Shown here piece by piece: positions 1 to 13,164 of a stretch of DNA of 64,000 nucleotides; positions within the stretch are counted from its first letter, which is position 1; every line of letters begins with the position of its first letter. The notes under the pieces were generated by a model. The model saw nothing but the letters and a program-made list of their open reading frames with translations. It was not told where the DNA came from and did not search any database. The position numbers and the translations under genes are program-made. Source of the stretch: Xiphophorus maculatus (lineage: Eukaryota > Chordata > Actinopteri > Cyprinodontiformes > Poeciliidae); the NCBI RefSeq assembly GCF_002775205.1, contig NC_036453.1, positions 5,607,103 to 5,671,102 of the forward strand, read 5' to 3'.

Positions 1-2790
1 ATTTTCCAGCTATTTTTTGTAATGCCAAGTAAACAGAAACTGGTTTCTGATCTTAAGATTTCAAAAGGTATTCAACCCCAGCCATCTAGAAAAGCACAGC
101 CCAGTGTCAATCAGGAAAGCAAGTGGTTAACTGTTGAATACTGTGGCTTTTATGATGGGCCATTACAAGAGACAACTTCCTCTCAAAAGTGATTTTCACC
201 ATCTTTTAATTTTGCAGTTATGCTAAATGAGGCTAGCTTGGTAACATTTATCTCTAGATTGTTATTTGAACAGGGGGATCTGTGAAAACAACCATTTTTA
301 GACCTAATATAACAGTAATTTTCCATATTTCTTTCAACTTTTCGTGTGCTACAAGTGAGAATCAATTTACAGTTGTTTTTTTATTCATTTTATGGCTGGT
401 AAAGCTTAGACCTTCTGAAATATTTTGAATGCTGTTCACTGCTCCACCTCAGATGTAATGCATGTCACGATCTGCATGCTCTAGTCTAATGGTTAACCAC
501 CGTGCTAGAAGTGGATTTGTGGTAGAGAAACATGTAAAAAAAAAAAAAAAAAGATTTAAAAGGAAAAAAAACAACCAACCTTCTCAGGGATTGTTATACA
601 ATAATCTCCTCTTGAACTTGGCCTACTGCATGTTGAATTTTAAAACTGCCTACAAGAGCCTGGTCTGCTTCCTCTTTGCACAAAAACGGCAAAGAAACAT
701 TTAAGAGGCGAAAGAGGCAATAGTGAATAATTTAAAACACGCAAGCTAAGTCAGAGGCAAATGGGCCATAGAACTTTTTTTTCCAAAGGAGAGGGATGCA
801 GGTGAAGAGGGTCAAGCTGAAGGTAAAGGGGAAGAGAAAAGGATTAGAAAAAGTTATTGTGTTTGTTTCCAGTCAGCCTTTGTCAATATCAAACCTGCCA
901 CTTGCACAACCTTGTTTTTAGGACCCCTCTTAAAGGATGTACTAAAGCACAGTATTAACCACCTAAGCAATCTTGTATTACTTTGGCCTTCACTACATTT
1001 ACTCCACACACACATACACCCATCCACCTCTACGCACATCTGTGTCTTCATGAAAGTCAAATCAGTATGCTGCATAGCTGATTGTGTGAAATAGTCTCTC
1101 TTTTACTATTCTATTTTTGTGAATTGCATGATGTTCTTAGGAATTTGCCAAAGGATGCTATTATACAGTAGCATGTTTTCACAGTCTAAGTGACCACAGT
1201 TGTTATGACGCCCTTTTGCCAAATAGTTAACAGTGGCAGGTTGTTAAAGGTGAATTGCCCTTTAATACAGGTGGTTGTTTCCATTTGGCATCATGGCATA
1301 TTTGCTTTGTGGCTCCATAACCCACAAGTTGGACCCTTATCTTCCACTAGGGTACCTAACTTTGCTCATACTTGTATTTGGCTTTTTGCACAAAGCTAAT
1401 ATCATTCAAAAAAATAGCGGAGCAGGAAAATCCACATGTGGTTCTTGGTATTGAATGTACGAGGCAACATTTCAAAAAACCTAGCAATTCAGTCTGAGAT
1501 AGGTGCCAAAACTGAGAGCGAATGTGTGCCTGGGGGGAGGTGGGGCAGCAAAAATCACAAATGTTTTGACTATATATTTAGTAATAGAGCTATGAAGGTG
1601 AAATGTTATTTGCTGTAAATAGTTTCACAACATTTGTGTTCTTTAGAAGAGACTTTTAAATGTCCTCGGAAGATTGCATGGTACATTATAACCACAATTC
1701 AGTACAAACTATATAGAGACTATATTAGATATATATTTTGAGGGTAAGAATAAGATGTTTTTGAGGAAAATGAGTGCAGTAGAAGGAGGCTTCGAGAAAC
1801 AAAATGACTTTATACCACTTGCACTTGATTTAGAAAAGTGTGCCCGGCAATAATAAAGAAGTAGAAAAAAAATCTCCTGCTGATTATGCTATCCACGGCT
1901 CATTAGCAGTCGAGAGGCTAAGCTAATTCTCTCTCCGAGTCCTAAAGACATTGGATTCATTGAATCCACACTGCGAACACAGTCTACCCTGATCAACCCA
2001 TTCCCTGCTCCTTTTTTCATTCATGCATTTCTTCCTTCCTTTCTTCCGTGGGAAATAGTCCAACAAACACCCCTGGCCTGCCTTGATTGACAAACACAGC
2101 TGCTGTTCATAAACTTATCATACCACAGAGACAGAAGAGACACACACGTCTGATACTCTCACCCCTCTTGCTTTCTTGATGTTTTTTACCCTCTTGTCAC
2201 CTTTGTTTTTACCTGGAGTTGTGTTGATCTTTATCACCGGTTGGACCTCTTTCTTTTCAACAATTGCTGCCTTTCTTTGTAGATCTTTTTACTATTATGT
2301 GCTCAATGGCCTGTTCAAGGTGTGAAAAAAAAAATCACCAACAACTATATTGAAATTAAATCTGTAGTTTATTTTGAGTTCTACACACCAATGTCACCTG
2401 GTTTATATTTTTCACATAAAAGAAAAACTATCATACAGTTGCTACTCCATTCCTTTGTAGCTTTCCAATGACATTGTTGGGGATTAAGAAATGAGATTTG
2501 TGCTTTTTTGTTGGTTTGTTTGTTTAGATATTACAAAAAGAAAAAAATTCTCATATAAAAGGTTCCCTTTATAGATATATTTATTTTGAAGTTCTATTTT
2601 ATATAGTATTTATTTAGATGCCAACTTTTTGTTTGTGAAGAAAGCTTATGTTGAAATGGAATGTACATTGACAATGGAAATATATATTGTTAAATATACT
2701 TGGCTGTTGTGTTGCTTTTTTGTACTACACAAATAAAGAATAAGTAGAAAGGTAGTTCAGGATTTTCTTTAATAAAGTTTTGTTTAAAGT
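1..2790 (+). other. probable distal 3' UTR of a plus-strand gene to the left (spry4 by synteny)
   Basis: No coding frame is credible here. The last 300 bp are very AU-rich, with TATTTATTT-type destabilising elements around 2580-2620, and the block ends with two poly(A) signals. In mammals the gene convergent with NDFIP1 is SPRY4. A plus-strand gene ending here, facing ndfip1 on the minus strand, fits that order, so spry4 is the leading candidate. This is inference from gene order only; the body of the gene lies outside the window. Confidence 0.4.
2732..2776 (+). terminator. tandem poly(A) signals
   Basis: AATAAA occurs at 2732-2737 and again at 2771-2776, followed by a T/GT-rich stretch (GTTTTGTTTAAAG). 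These would end the transcript entering from the left edge. Confidence 0.5.
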
Positions 2791-3420
2791 TTATTAGAAA
2801 TTCATACTTACCCTGCAGAACTTTTTTGCCATATTCAATTGTTATAAATCCAACTAGTTCTAGAAGCTAAAGAAAGACCAAACCTGACATATGCAGCTTA
2901 AACAAAATTAACTTTCAAGTACATCAAGGCAGTTTGTAGATGTCCTATTTTGTGGACCTTTAAACCACCATGTTTATATTGAGTGCTTATTACAGAGAAG
3001 CAGGTGATTTTTATGATACCTGCAGGGTGGAGGCTTTGTGTAAAACACATAGAGACCAGAACAGATAAAGTGATTGCAGTCAAAAGTAAAGGAATTGTAA
3101 AGAGCAAAACATGTTACAATAGAAGATTTTTTATTTATTTATACATTGCCTTACTTTCTGGCAGTCACTCTAACCAGAAATGCTTTATGTTTCATTTTCG
3201 GCACTTGTTTCAGGCAGAATGATCGTTGGTGCAACAACATCTTTTCCATTTCCTTTCAAATTTTCAGCAATTTCCACTGTGACATTTGCATAATTTCCAC
3301 AGTGCAAATGTCAAACGTTAAAGGTTAGTAAAATACTATTTTCACAGATTGCTATAACATTTTTGAGAGAGTTGTTTTAAGAAGGCAAAGTTTCCCTTTG
3401 GTCTTGACCATTTTCTACCT

Positions 3421-3955
3421 AAGAGCTTCTCAGATTAGTTGTTAGTTTCTTAGACCAGCTGTTATCATCTCAAAGTAGTTATTGAATTTTTATTTTACAA
3501 ATTGAGACATTTAATAACTAGTCAATAGCTTCTCAGATTAGCATTTATCTTATTAGATTAGCCTCAATGTTCTGGACCAACTGATCTGGATTCATGTTAA
3601 ATGAAAATGTCAGAAGACTTGATAACTAGCCAAAAGTGACATTTACTAGCTGTTAGCTTTTCAGATTAAATGTTAGTTTCTCAGATGTGTTGTCAGCTAA
3701 GCTTCTCAGACTAGCCGTTAGCTTCTATTATTAGCAAGTTGTTAGCTTTTACTACAAGCCATTAGTATCTGAAACTAGCTTTTAGCTTCTGAAAATAGCC
3801 ACTAGAAGATCAGACTAGCCATAAGCTACTCTGACAAACCAATGGCTTCTTGGACCAGCCATTAGTTTTGCAGATAAGCCATTAGATTGTTGAACTCGCC
3901 TACAGCTTCACAGACTACCCAGTAGCTTTCCAGGGTAGCCAGAAGATTAACCAGA
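3421..3955 (+). repeat. degenerate 20-bp-period minisatellite
   Basis: Units such as AGCTTCTCAGATTAGTTGTT, then AGTTTCTTAGACCAGCTGTT, then ATCATCTCAAAGTAGTTATT repeat every 20 bp. The consensus is near AGCTTCTCAGACTAGCCGTT. Units are clear at 3421-3490 and 3640-3955 and worn in between. Confidence 0.8.
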
Positions 3956-4892
3956 AGGTCTGACAGAGATTCAAAATCTCTAACACATTGGAGATCTGGC
4001 CAATGTGCAAATAACAATAAACAGAAACACAAATGAAATAAAAAATTGACTAACTCAATAATGACCAGCTATTTGTTTTAGTTTAACAACCTTTCATCTA
4101 TCATTCCATGAAAGTGATAAAGAAATGCTGTTTTTGCCAAATGAAAAGAAGAGGTCAAGAGTATCATCTATACTGAAGATATTAGCTGCTAATAAACCTT
4201 TAACAGAACCTCAATCGAAAAATCCTAAGCTATCTCTTTCATTAAAACCTGTTTAATTTGAGAATAGGAACAGACAAAACTTTTGCCAATAAGGCTTTTC
4301 TTTCCATTAATCATTTTGCTGTAAAACCTTTAAGGACTTAAGTTCCTTTGCATTATCACACTGCCTTCCTGAGCTTGCCCTTCCTGTTGCTCAATAAGCC
4401 ACCCACCATAAAACACTCACAGGGCCCTAAAGGCCAAAATAAACTGAGCAACCTTAAACAGAAAGAAAACATTACATAACAGGAGATAATCCACAGACTT
4501 CCTCCGGACTATGTAACCTGAGACGTGAGCTGCTCACCTGGCCACTTCATATCAGAATTTAAACTCCACAGCTGCTATTCCTGTGCGTGTGTGTGTTTGC
4601 CTTGCAGGTTAGAATAACTTCCTCAAAATTTATAGGGGTGGTCTGTTCTAATTGGGATGTGTAACATTCCTCTCCCCCCAAAGCACCACCTTATGAAGCC
4701 AGCATACACTCAAAAACCTTCCTGTCACACACAAACACACACTGCCATCACCTCCTACCCCCCCGCCCTTCTCAAGCCCACCTGTACTGCTGCTGCCTTG
4801 GGGGCGTTTCTCCTCCTACTCTCATCCACTCTTTCTTCCAACTCCCAACTGTTGGATTCTGTACTTTGTGTATTTTCTGGGTGTTTACCCGA

Positions 4893-5024
4893 ATGAGCCT
4901 TGGAGAGGAGAATGGAACAAATGAACAAGAAGAAAAGAGAATAGAAGGTTGCCTTTCAGAATCATATAAAGAACATCTTTCCGCTGCGAAAGCCCTGCAG
5001 GCGCTGCGGTGTCTGCTCCAACAG
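4893..5024 (+). CDS. candidate first coding exon, unknown product
   Basis: An ATG opens 44 codons starting MSLGEENGTNEQEEKR and ending AAKALQALRCLLQQ, directly followed by a good donor (CAG, then GTGAGA; phase 0). Codon use looks coding and the second half is a likely amphipathic helix. The Kozak context is weak, and I recognise no family. A phase-0 acceptor opening a long frame exists at about 8326 and could be the next exon. It may equally be chance. Confidence 0.3.
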
Positions 5025-5087
5025 GTGAGATCAGAGACCAACCTGCCTGTTTACCTGCCGGTCTGTCAGCACCACCTGGGCTGACAC

Positions 5088-5124
5088 ACACACACACAAC
5101 ACACACACACACAACCACAAACAC
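5088..5124 (+). repeat. (CA)n microsatellite
   Basis: CACACA tract of about 35 bp with AA interruptions. Confidence 0.8.
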
Positions 5125-5624
5125 CTGCATTTGACTTCCTCCACACCTACATTGTCATCTCCACCCTAACAAGCATCATACATATCATCAACACAGGAAG
5201 CTTCAGCACAGGCAGGTGGAGCAGAAACCATTTATTATCAGCTGCCATTGTGGCAGACTGGATTTACAGAGGAACCAGTCCTGCCTCAGTAGGAAAGTGT
5301 GGATGCACATAATCATTTGCACACTTTGGAAATCAGAGGATAGCACAAGATCACTGAAAGCTTTAAATTTTTTTTCTTACATGTTGATCACATTTGCTAC
5401 ATTTGCTGCAACACAGTAGCTTCTGTCACACACAAACATGTTTCTGTGTAACAGAATGTGCAATGTGCAATCATTAACTTTTGTCGAGACAAAGGCTATT
5501 ACACTGATTTACTTACATTTGACATCAAAATAATCATCTGTTAGAAAAAAGTTCTATAATTAACAAGTCAGAGCTGAACTGTAGCTAAATGTTCTTACCA
5601 GTTTATCATCTAGTCTACTTTCAT

Positions 5625-5885
5625 ATGTACTTGCTTGCTTGTTTCTTTAAATAATTACCTTTGCATGTCAATTTGTTTACCTATTTTCTTAGTTTCTTGC
5701 TTACCCATGATTCTTCTATTTATTCCTTTAGTTATTTTCTTAGCTATTTGTTTGATTGGCTTCTTTACGTATTTACTTACCTACTTGTTTCTTTACTTAT
5801 TTATCCTTTTACTAACTTATCACACATGCTTACTCACAGATAACTTACCTGTTTGTTTCTGTAGTTATTTATTTAATTGCTGAGC
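5625..5885 (+). repeat. degenerate TTTA/TTGC/TTAC tetranucleotide tract
   Basis: About 260 bp made of four-base words such as CTTG, TTTA, TTAC and TTGT repeated with changes. This keeps one or two frames open and creates spurious hydrophobic ORFs. Confidence 0.6.
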
Positions 5886-7261
5886 CATTTTTTACTTTTC
5901 TTTTTTTTTTTTTACAATGTTTCAGTCCCACTGAAAACAAAAGCTGGACTGCTATAAAGCAACATCCAGGTGAAACAATCAGACTCAACCCCTCCCACAT
6001 TTGTCTACTTATCTGCTGTGTTTTACAACAGGCAGAACTTGTAAGATTAAATTTCCCCAGATCTGTGTGTGTCACCTGATATGGCAACTCAACTCAAATT
6101 TGCATAAAAGTAGCAAACAGTAATCTACTACTGGGAGGATGTGAGGCAAGTGCTCTGCTGTAATTGATGGTTCGTCTTAGCTGGTTTCTGAACCTGTTTG
6201 AGACGATGTTTGATGTTTTGAAATGCAAACTGTAGTTTTTAACTCTCTTCCATTTACATGCTCAACTAAATCCCCTGCAGTTTCTCTTTATGAGATACCA
6301 GTTAACAAAAATGTCATTTTCACATCTGGTATAGCACTTAAGCCAAACCCTTTGCACCCCTGACAAGCCCCAGATACAGTTTGAAGACACACATTTTGCC
6401 GTCTCTCTTCCTGTGCTCAGTAGTTCTGTGGTCTGCAAAATACAGTCAATAAACTCCAGGCTAAAAGAGTCTGTACCAATATTGTTTAGATTTAGGTAAA
6501 TCAACAACAGTGAGAATAACCTATAACCACGTAAAAATGTAACTTTTTTTAACTTTAATTTTGTCCAACTTAACTGATGTGATTTGGGGTTACAGTTACA
6601 GTTAGGCTTCCTATTCTAAGCCAATGTTTTATGTTTCCACTAAACATTAACATGTTTTATGGTTGATTCAGGCAAATGTTCACATATAAAACCTTGTACC
6701 GATCTGCAAGGATGCATGCTCGCATGGCTCACAAATAGCAAGTGCATTGCTGTCTGAAAATGGATCCACTGACATTTAGACTCCATAATGAGGTCGCTTC
6801 CTATCACGCACACATGAGCGCACACGCACACACAATCCATACAAACATTCAGCCTTCTCCTCCCTATCCACTGAGGAATTCAAAAGTAAAGTGAAGCAAA
6901 GTATGACAGGATGGCTTCAACACACATTTCAACACTTGAAAAGTTTCTGGTGTAGTGAGTTCATGGGACAGGATGAAAAGGATGAGTCTGTTCAGGATCT
7001 TGAGAGAATCTGTCCTGAAATGCACAGAGCAAATGCTTTTTTTTCATACAACTGGATATGCAGTTGGATCCAGTTAACATACAATATATAGAAAGCTACA
7101 TGGCCCTTTTCAATCAAAACTGAAAGTTAAATTTGATTAAATTTTCCCTGTTTTGTGTTTAAGATGATCAAAATTGTATTTCTCTTCATAAATGCCAGAA
7201 CAATAAAGGAGGCTTTAAAAAGGTTAACTTTTGTCAACTTCAGATCTTTACATAAATTATT

Positions 7262-7620
7262 TTAGTATTTTATAGAGTCGCAATTTAAAATGTAGAGCTT
7301 GGGTTTATGTTTCCAAACAAGCTTCTCAAAGTAGCTTGCTGGAATATTGGCCCATTCCTCTGGACTGGGCTGTTGTAAATGAGTTAGGTTTGTAAGCGGT
7401 CTTGCTTGCACACGCTCGTTAAGCCCTCTTTTTGAGAGATTAAGACCAAGGTTTGACAAAAGTCACTCCAAAACATCAACTTTGTTGTCCGTAAGTCACT
7501 TTGTCACTAATTTGATGGCATAGTCAGGGTAACTGTCAATTTAGAAGTCCCATTTATGACCAAGCTTGAACTCTAGTTCTGCAGCAAAACAACCCCCCAA
7601 ATAAAGTATTACCATACCCA
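7262..7620 (-). mobile_element. degenerate Tc1-like transposase fragment
   Basis: Antisense matches to a common fish Tc1-like transposase include GGAATATTGGCCCATTCCTC, TTGTAAATGAGTTAGGTTTGT, the TTTGTTGTCC block, and AGAAGTCCCATTTATGACCA followed by AGCTT. The frame is broken by many stops and deletions. Limits are approximate; it may continue toward 7920. Confidence 0.75.
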
Positions 7621-8298
7621 CAGTTCACTATTTGAATGGTAACTATGGTCATCATTACCAAAAACTACGTTTGCAATTGAAAACTGTAAGTTGACTTTTT
7701 ATCTTGCTTTTAAAGTGGTGCCTTCTGCCTGGGCCTGTTCAATTTTGGATATTGCCATTCTTTCCAGCGTTAAACTTTTTGTCTTTTCCATTTCTTCTGC
7801 TTTTGATTTATCACAAAAACATGTTTATCACTGGAACCCAGCTTTCTTCCATAGCATAAGGGTAGGTAGAGGTTATCAAAATGACTTTTGTTCCTCTGCC
7901 ATCCAGAAAATGTATCCAAGGATGAATTAGACCTCTGAAGGTCTAGTTCAGGTCTAGTCAAGAATTTTCTTTATGATATTTTAGACAATATTTTCTATAT
8001 TTTTTTTAATTAGAAGTGTGCCTTAAACACATCCCCATATATTCCTCCATGTATGTAAAATAGTTTGAATGATCTTCGAGGCTATTCTTTCCCAAATTGC
8101 ATAAAATATATGTAAACTTGTAGACTAAAAGATATAATGAAAGATATAATTTGTTCTAGGTAATGTATTTAAATAACTGGTGTCAACTGTAATTTTTTGT
8201 CTTGAATTTGACAAGTAAACCATGGCCCAACACACTTCCCATGGACTTTGAGGACCAAGAAAGCAAAAGAAGAAGAAAGGACAGATTAGTCAGAAGTT

Positions 8299-8724
8299 TA
8301 AGGACCACAGTTGTTTGCCTTCCAGCAAGTCAACAGGGCAGTCAGCCTGTCCACCATGAAACCACTCACCCAGCCAGCAAACAAGCCAACCGCTTCATTT
8401 CATTCAGTGGGGCCACTGGCATGGGACCAAGTAATGCCACCAAACAAAGAGCTAGTGTCTTGCATCACTTCCCTTCGGAGAGGCCAACCAGGCCACAGCC
8501 TGTTATCACCAGGCGCTGCCAATCTGAAACACACCAAGGCCTCCACCACAGCGGCCTCTTTGCTGCATCCTGTTTCAAGCCTTCTTCCATTATATTACAG
8601 TGGTATAAACCCCATACCCACAGGGAGGGTCTTATTTCAGTTTCAAGATTGTCAACAGAAAGGGCAGCACACAAATAGGAAAACAAATTTAACTCATCTG
8701 ACAACATTTTCAATTGAATTTTAG
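8299..8724 (+). CDS. candidate coding exon or orphan open frame, unknown product
   Basis: A GC-raised patch in AT-rich DNA keeps one frame open for about 140 codons from an in-frame TAA near 8296 to the TAG at 8722-8724, and a second plus frame (8202-8678) is open too. The first frame follows a CTTCCAG acceptor-like site (8320-8326) and reads QVNRAVSLSTMKPLTQPANK onward; it is Ser/Pro/Thr-rich with coding-like third positions. No domain or homologue is recognised. Alternatives are a worn transposon gene, a lncRNA exon or a conserved non-coding element. Confidence 0.3.
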
Positions 8725-8799
8725 ACAACCCCCAACAAAGCAGATTCCCATATGGTTTTAAATTCACTGAAGCATATATTTTGCAAAAATGTTATTTGA

Positions 8800-8820
8800 T
8801 ATATATATATATATATATAA
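8800..8820 (+). repeat. (TA)n microsatellite
   Basis: Short TATATA tract of about 21 bp. Confidence 0.8.
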
Positions 8821-8959
8821 CTGAGTATTGAATTTTGGACAAAAGTGTAAAATCACAAGCTTGTTACCCATTTTTTTAGTCAGTCAGTATTCATTAGCCT
8901 GGCTATTACCTTCCAATGAATGTTCACTCAACTCAACTCAATTCCCCGAGTAGAACTGA

Positions 8960-9215
8960 AGATTTAATGAAAAAATATAAACTAAGACAAAAACCATGGG
9001 AGCACAGGGAGCCAGAGGAGAACAAAAACATCAGAAACAAACAAAAGCACAATGAGGATGACCAGGGAGCAGGATTTAACAGGAGGAACCAGCATAGAGA
9101 AATGACATGGAAGTGAATAAATACTGGCAGTGTGAATGCTGGAACAATCGACCAGGCTAATTGATTAGCAGGTAGCAGGTATGAGGGGAGAGAGCAGAAG
9201 GCAGGCTGAGGAGGA
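8960..9215 (+). repeat. dispersed repeat, copy 1 (pairs with 13165-13762)
   Basis: AACAGGAGGAACCAGCA, TGTGAATGCTGGAACAAT, GACCAGGCTAAT and GCAGGTAGCAGGTATGAG occur in the same order and spacing as in the copy at 13340-13475. This is a shorter copy of an interspersed element in the same orientation. Confidence 0.7.
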
Positions 9216-9598
9216 GCATTTACGCTGAACTTAAATTACACCTATATGAATTTTGTTTAATCTTTAAATTACGTCTGAAGGCCCTAAATTTACTTTTGGT
9301 GGTTTCAGCTTAACATAATATCCTAATAGGTTGGGTGAGTTTATGGCTGTAAAGTCACCAAATTGTGAAAATGTTCCAGAGGTCTAAATACAATAAATTT
9401 GGACATTTGAGGTCTGCACAGACATATTTCAATTATTTTATTCTTCTCAAGACAACTTTATTCTGCTGTGAATGAATTATTTTCTTATAGCTGAAGCTAA
9501 GGAGGAAAAGTTTGGAATCTTAATGGGCAGCTTTGCCCGTCTGTCTTGATAAGTATTCAGCCAGTGTAGTTTGATACTTCCTTCTATGCCACAACCTC

Positions 9599-9675
9599 TG
9601 TGTGTGTGTGGGGGGGGGTTGGGGGGGGTATGAAAGGGGTGTTTGTGTGTGTGTGGGCGTGGGTGTGTGTGTCTG
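9599..9675 (+). repeat. GT/G-rich low-complexity tract
   Basis: TGTGTG units broken by runs of up to ten G. This simple sequence explains the glycine/valine-rich ORF here. Confidence 0.8.
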
Positions 9676-9999
9676 TTTTCAACAGGCCTGGTGGCTGCCT
9701 AAAGGGGTGGGTGGAGGGGTGGACATGAGTAAAGACACAATTGCATTCCTTTCAGATCCTCCTCTAAAAGAAAACACACACAAACATACGCCCGCATCTA
9801 CAGAAATTAGCTCGGAATAACACACATATGCACTCCTTTTCTCTCCTCTTTCTGAAAAAACAGGAGTAAGAGGGCACCCCCCCTCCCACCTCTCTTGAAG
9901 GCACTGGATGGGCCAAAACTGGGTTGACCAAACTTGGCTTCCGACCCCGGAGCAATGACACGCCCCTTTGGCGGTGGGCTGCATTGCATTCCTGGTGAG

Positions 10000-12700
10000 A
10001 GCATTGTCAAAGCCAAGCACTTCCTCTGGAGCACGGCCAGCTGCATAGCAATAACATTTCGTACATTTATCTATTGGCTTTAGACATTCAACCCCTCACA
10101 CTGACAGAAAACAGTCACAAAAATGCACATGCACAAGGCAGAAACTTTGTGCTGCGCATGCACGTTCCCCCAAGAGAGGATTGCAAAACATTGTTTTGGT
10201 TCACATCTGTTCTCGTATCTCTGGCCTTCCTCCTTCCAGTCAAAATGTCTGTGTTCAATTTTTTTTTTTTGTTCTTGTTGTTTAACTGACCTCCACATGT
10301 ATTGGGGCACTGCAGGTATTGTGTCATCTTTACTGTTATACATACACTGACTGAAAAACCTAATACACATTGAAAACTCCTACTACTTCTTACTTAGTAA
10401 GTAAATATATTTCATGGTCTGCATTTCAGATCAAATATTTTAGCTTTGCCTTATTACTTGGAGCAAACATGAAGTGACACACTAATTTCAGTATGAATAA
10501 ATTTAAGAATTGTTCTAGAACACAGTTTCTTCCTTCTGGGATGAATTGTTCTTCATCCAGAAGCATCTTCTTAGACGAAAACACTGACAAAGCTGTTGCT
10601 ACCATTAACTTTGTTTACTGTATTTTTCATTCCTTTCCATAGAAAACACAACTTTCTTGAGTACTTTTGTGTTTAGTTGAGTTTATTCTTTGAATGTTGG
10701 GTTTGACAAATGAGCAAAAGGAGAAAATAGAAACGTATAAATCATGACTGAAGAAAATATAAATTAATATTTTTTGTCTCAGTGGAAAGTTAGATTCGGA
10801 AGCACAATGTTGTCAGTGACATTTTATTTAGAAGATTTATATGCAACTAAATATTTCTCAAAAGACAAATACACAAACTGTAATTGCATGGTTAAACATT
10901 TAATTTTATTTAAGAGAGTAAATGGTAAAAGTTAGTATTTCAGTGTGATTGAACTAGTCGGAATTTGTCAAATTGGCTGGACAAATTCCAACTAATTGGA
11001 CATAAATAAATTAACATACTTCTACTCTTCTCCAGGTCTCAATACCCAAAAAAGGCTCGCTTTCCTTCACACAGCTTGAAGTGATGCACTAACACATTAA
11101 ATCTCATTCTTTTTTTTTCTTTTTTTGTCTGTCTGTGTTCCAGATTCTCTTTTGTCAAGATAAACAAAAACGAAGCCAAGCACACAGAAAGAGGCTCTTG
11201 CATAACAGGTATGACTTCACAGGAAGTAAGGGCCGCTGTGCTTGTTTGTTTTGTTGTTTGATGTGTGAAGATGTGTGCATAGCAAATTATATTCAGCACT
11301 ATAAAGCTCTATAAAAACATTTTATGATTTAAACTTAATGTGCATACTTGTGTGAGAGTTCACTTGTGTTAAGTCTTGCAGTTTGCATTAAGGCTTTGTT
11401 GTTGTACTCAGCAGGACAGGACACATGAGGACAAATTGATCTCCAGTTTGACTTTTGGATTTCAGCTTACTGTGTGAACTGATGCAACTTTCCAGCATAT
11501 GTCCCACACATAAAGCTCAAAATAAATTGTTTTGCAAGATCTTCAGGGGAGATCATTCTCACTTTCATTTTAAATGTTATGGGCATTGAGTATTTTCACA
11601 TGCTTACTTTTATTTTTTACACTAGTTTGAGTTATGACCAGTTGTTGTAATGCATACAAAAGCATTTCAGAAAATACCAATGGCCCATTTCCTAAATTTG
11701 CTAAATGCAAATAATAAGTTGCTAGATAAATTATTAGTGCAAAAGGCCAAATTAATGTGATATCTTTATTGGCAAAAGATTATGCAACTTCAGCTGGAGT
11801 CTAAACTTCACAATGAAATTTTGTCTTTGACAGGAAAAATTAAAAAAAATGCGCTGTGATGTGGTGGTTTTTCGAAATATATGTACTTTGCAGAACTGTA
11901 ATGGAAATACTTTTATTGAATCACACTAGTTATGTCATCAACTACTGGTGAAAACCACAAAGAAGAAAACAGGAAATCGTCTTCTTCATCATTTGTAGTT
12001 AGTTTTTGTGTTTAATTGGACAATGTGCAGCTGCCTCCAACAGAGTTCTCTTAGCATTGCACAGTTCATAAAAAATTGTGTCACTTGAACATGTTGAATC
12101 CATAGCGCTTCTGTAAAATCATCAACTACAATTTCCCCCCAAACCCTGCATGAGTAAGCCACTCCCAATTAGGCGGGGCTTGTCACTCGAACACCTGAAT
12201 AAAACGCCGACATCTCCTCTGATGCCTGAGAGATGATGAGCGCTAGCAGCAGGGCTGAATTATGATCTCATGTTACTATTTACATACGTTGTTGCTATGA
12301 TTTTTAATGATTTATTGCATGAACAAGCTTAGTCAAGCACAATTTTAATAAAAAATGTTATTTAATATAAACGCAGCAATTGCAAGATTATGTTTTTTGA
12401 CAAAGACAAAGATTTAAGTATATTTGTAATGGAAGCACACCAACCATTTCTGAACAACCTTCACCCCTGAAGGAAGCAGTACAGCAAAACCTTGTGAACC
12501 AATACAGTTTTCACATATCAAAGTCCTCTTCCACAGGCAGCTGTTGTAAATGCTTTACTCTCTAATGTTGCTTCTCCTCCCTGTTAACTTACATTTGATT
12601 ACATCGTGAACAACTTCCAAAATCACCATGGCGACCTGAAACCACCCGCCAACGACTTAACATTTCTCACACTGCCGTGTACACATAAGGAAGAAGATCA
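10000..12700. other. no recognisable gene
   Basis: AT-rich spacer. A compact GC-richer piece at about 12130-12245 carries GGCGGGGCTT and CACCTGAATAAAACGCCG, promoter-like but with no supporting exon. I see nothing else. Confidence 0.4.
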
Positions 12701-13164
12701 GGTCAGCAGATATGTGAGAGCTGTGTGCATCTGAGCCTTGTTATGTGCATGTCGGTGTGAGTGTGTGCGTATGAAGGATCTCACGGTGCGCTGTCTTGGC
12801 ATGTCTCACTACAGTTCAATGTTTCCTTTTAGCTCAGTTGGTGCTCTTGTGTTCCTGTTGGCTGACCTTTTCTCTTCCTGTGAAGTTCCTGTCATGCATG
12901 CTCTGCCAAAGGTCACAGGTCTGCGAGATGAAAACTGAGTCTCCAGTTCAAAACCCTTCAGGAAAAAAATACGTCTTAAAAATACTGAACCACACAAATG
13001 CAGTAAAATGTAACAGCATAAGATGTTTCTCACTACAAGCAACCTTTTGTTTAACCATCATAAAACAAAAATGCCTTCTACAGACTTGACTAACAAACAT
13101 AAGAAATAAAATGTCAGTAGTGGGTTTTATATGTAATATGTAATATAAATTTCCAGTTTTTGAT

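Noticed and set aside
5635..5883. Hydrophobic 82-codon ORF resembling a membrane protein
   Set aside because: Product of the degenerate TTTA/TTGC tetranucleotide tract.
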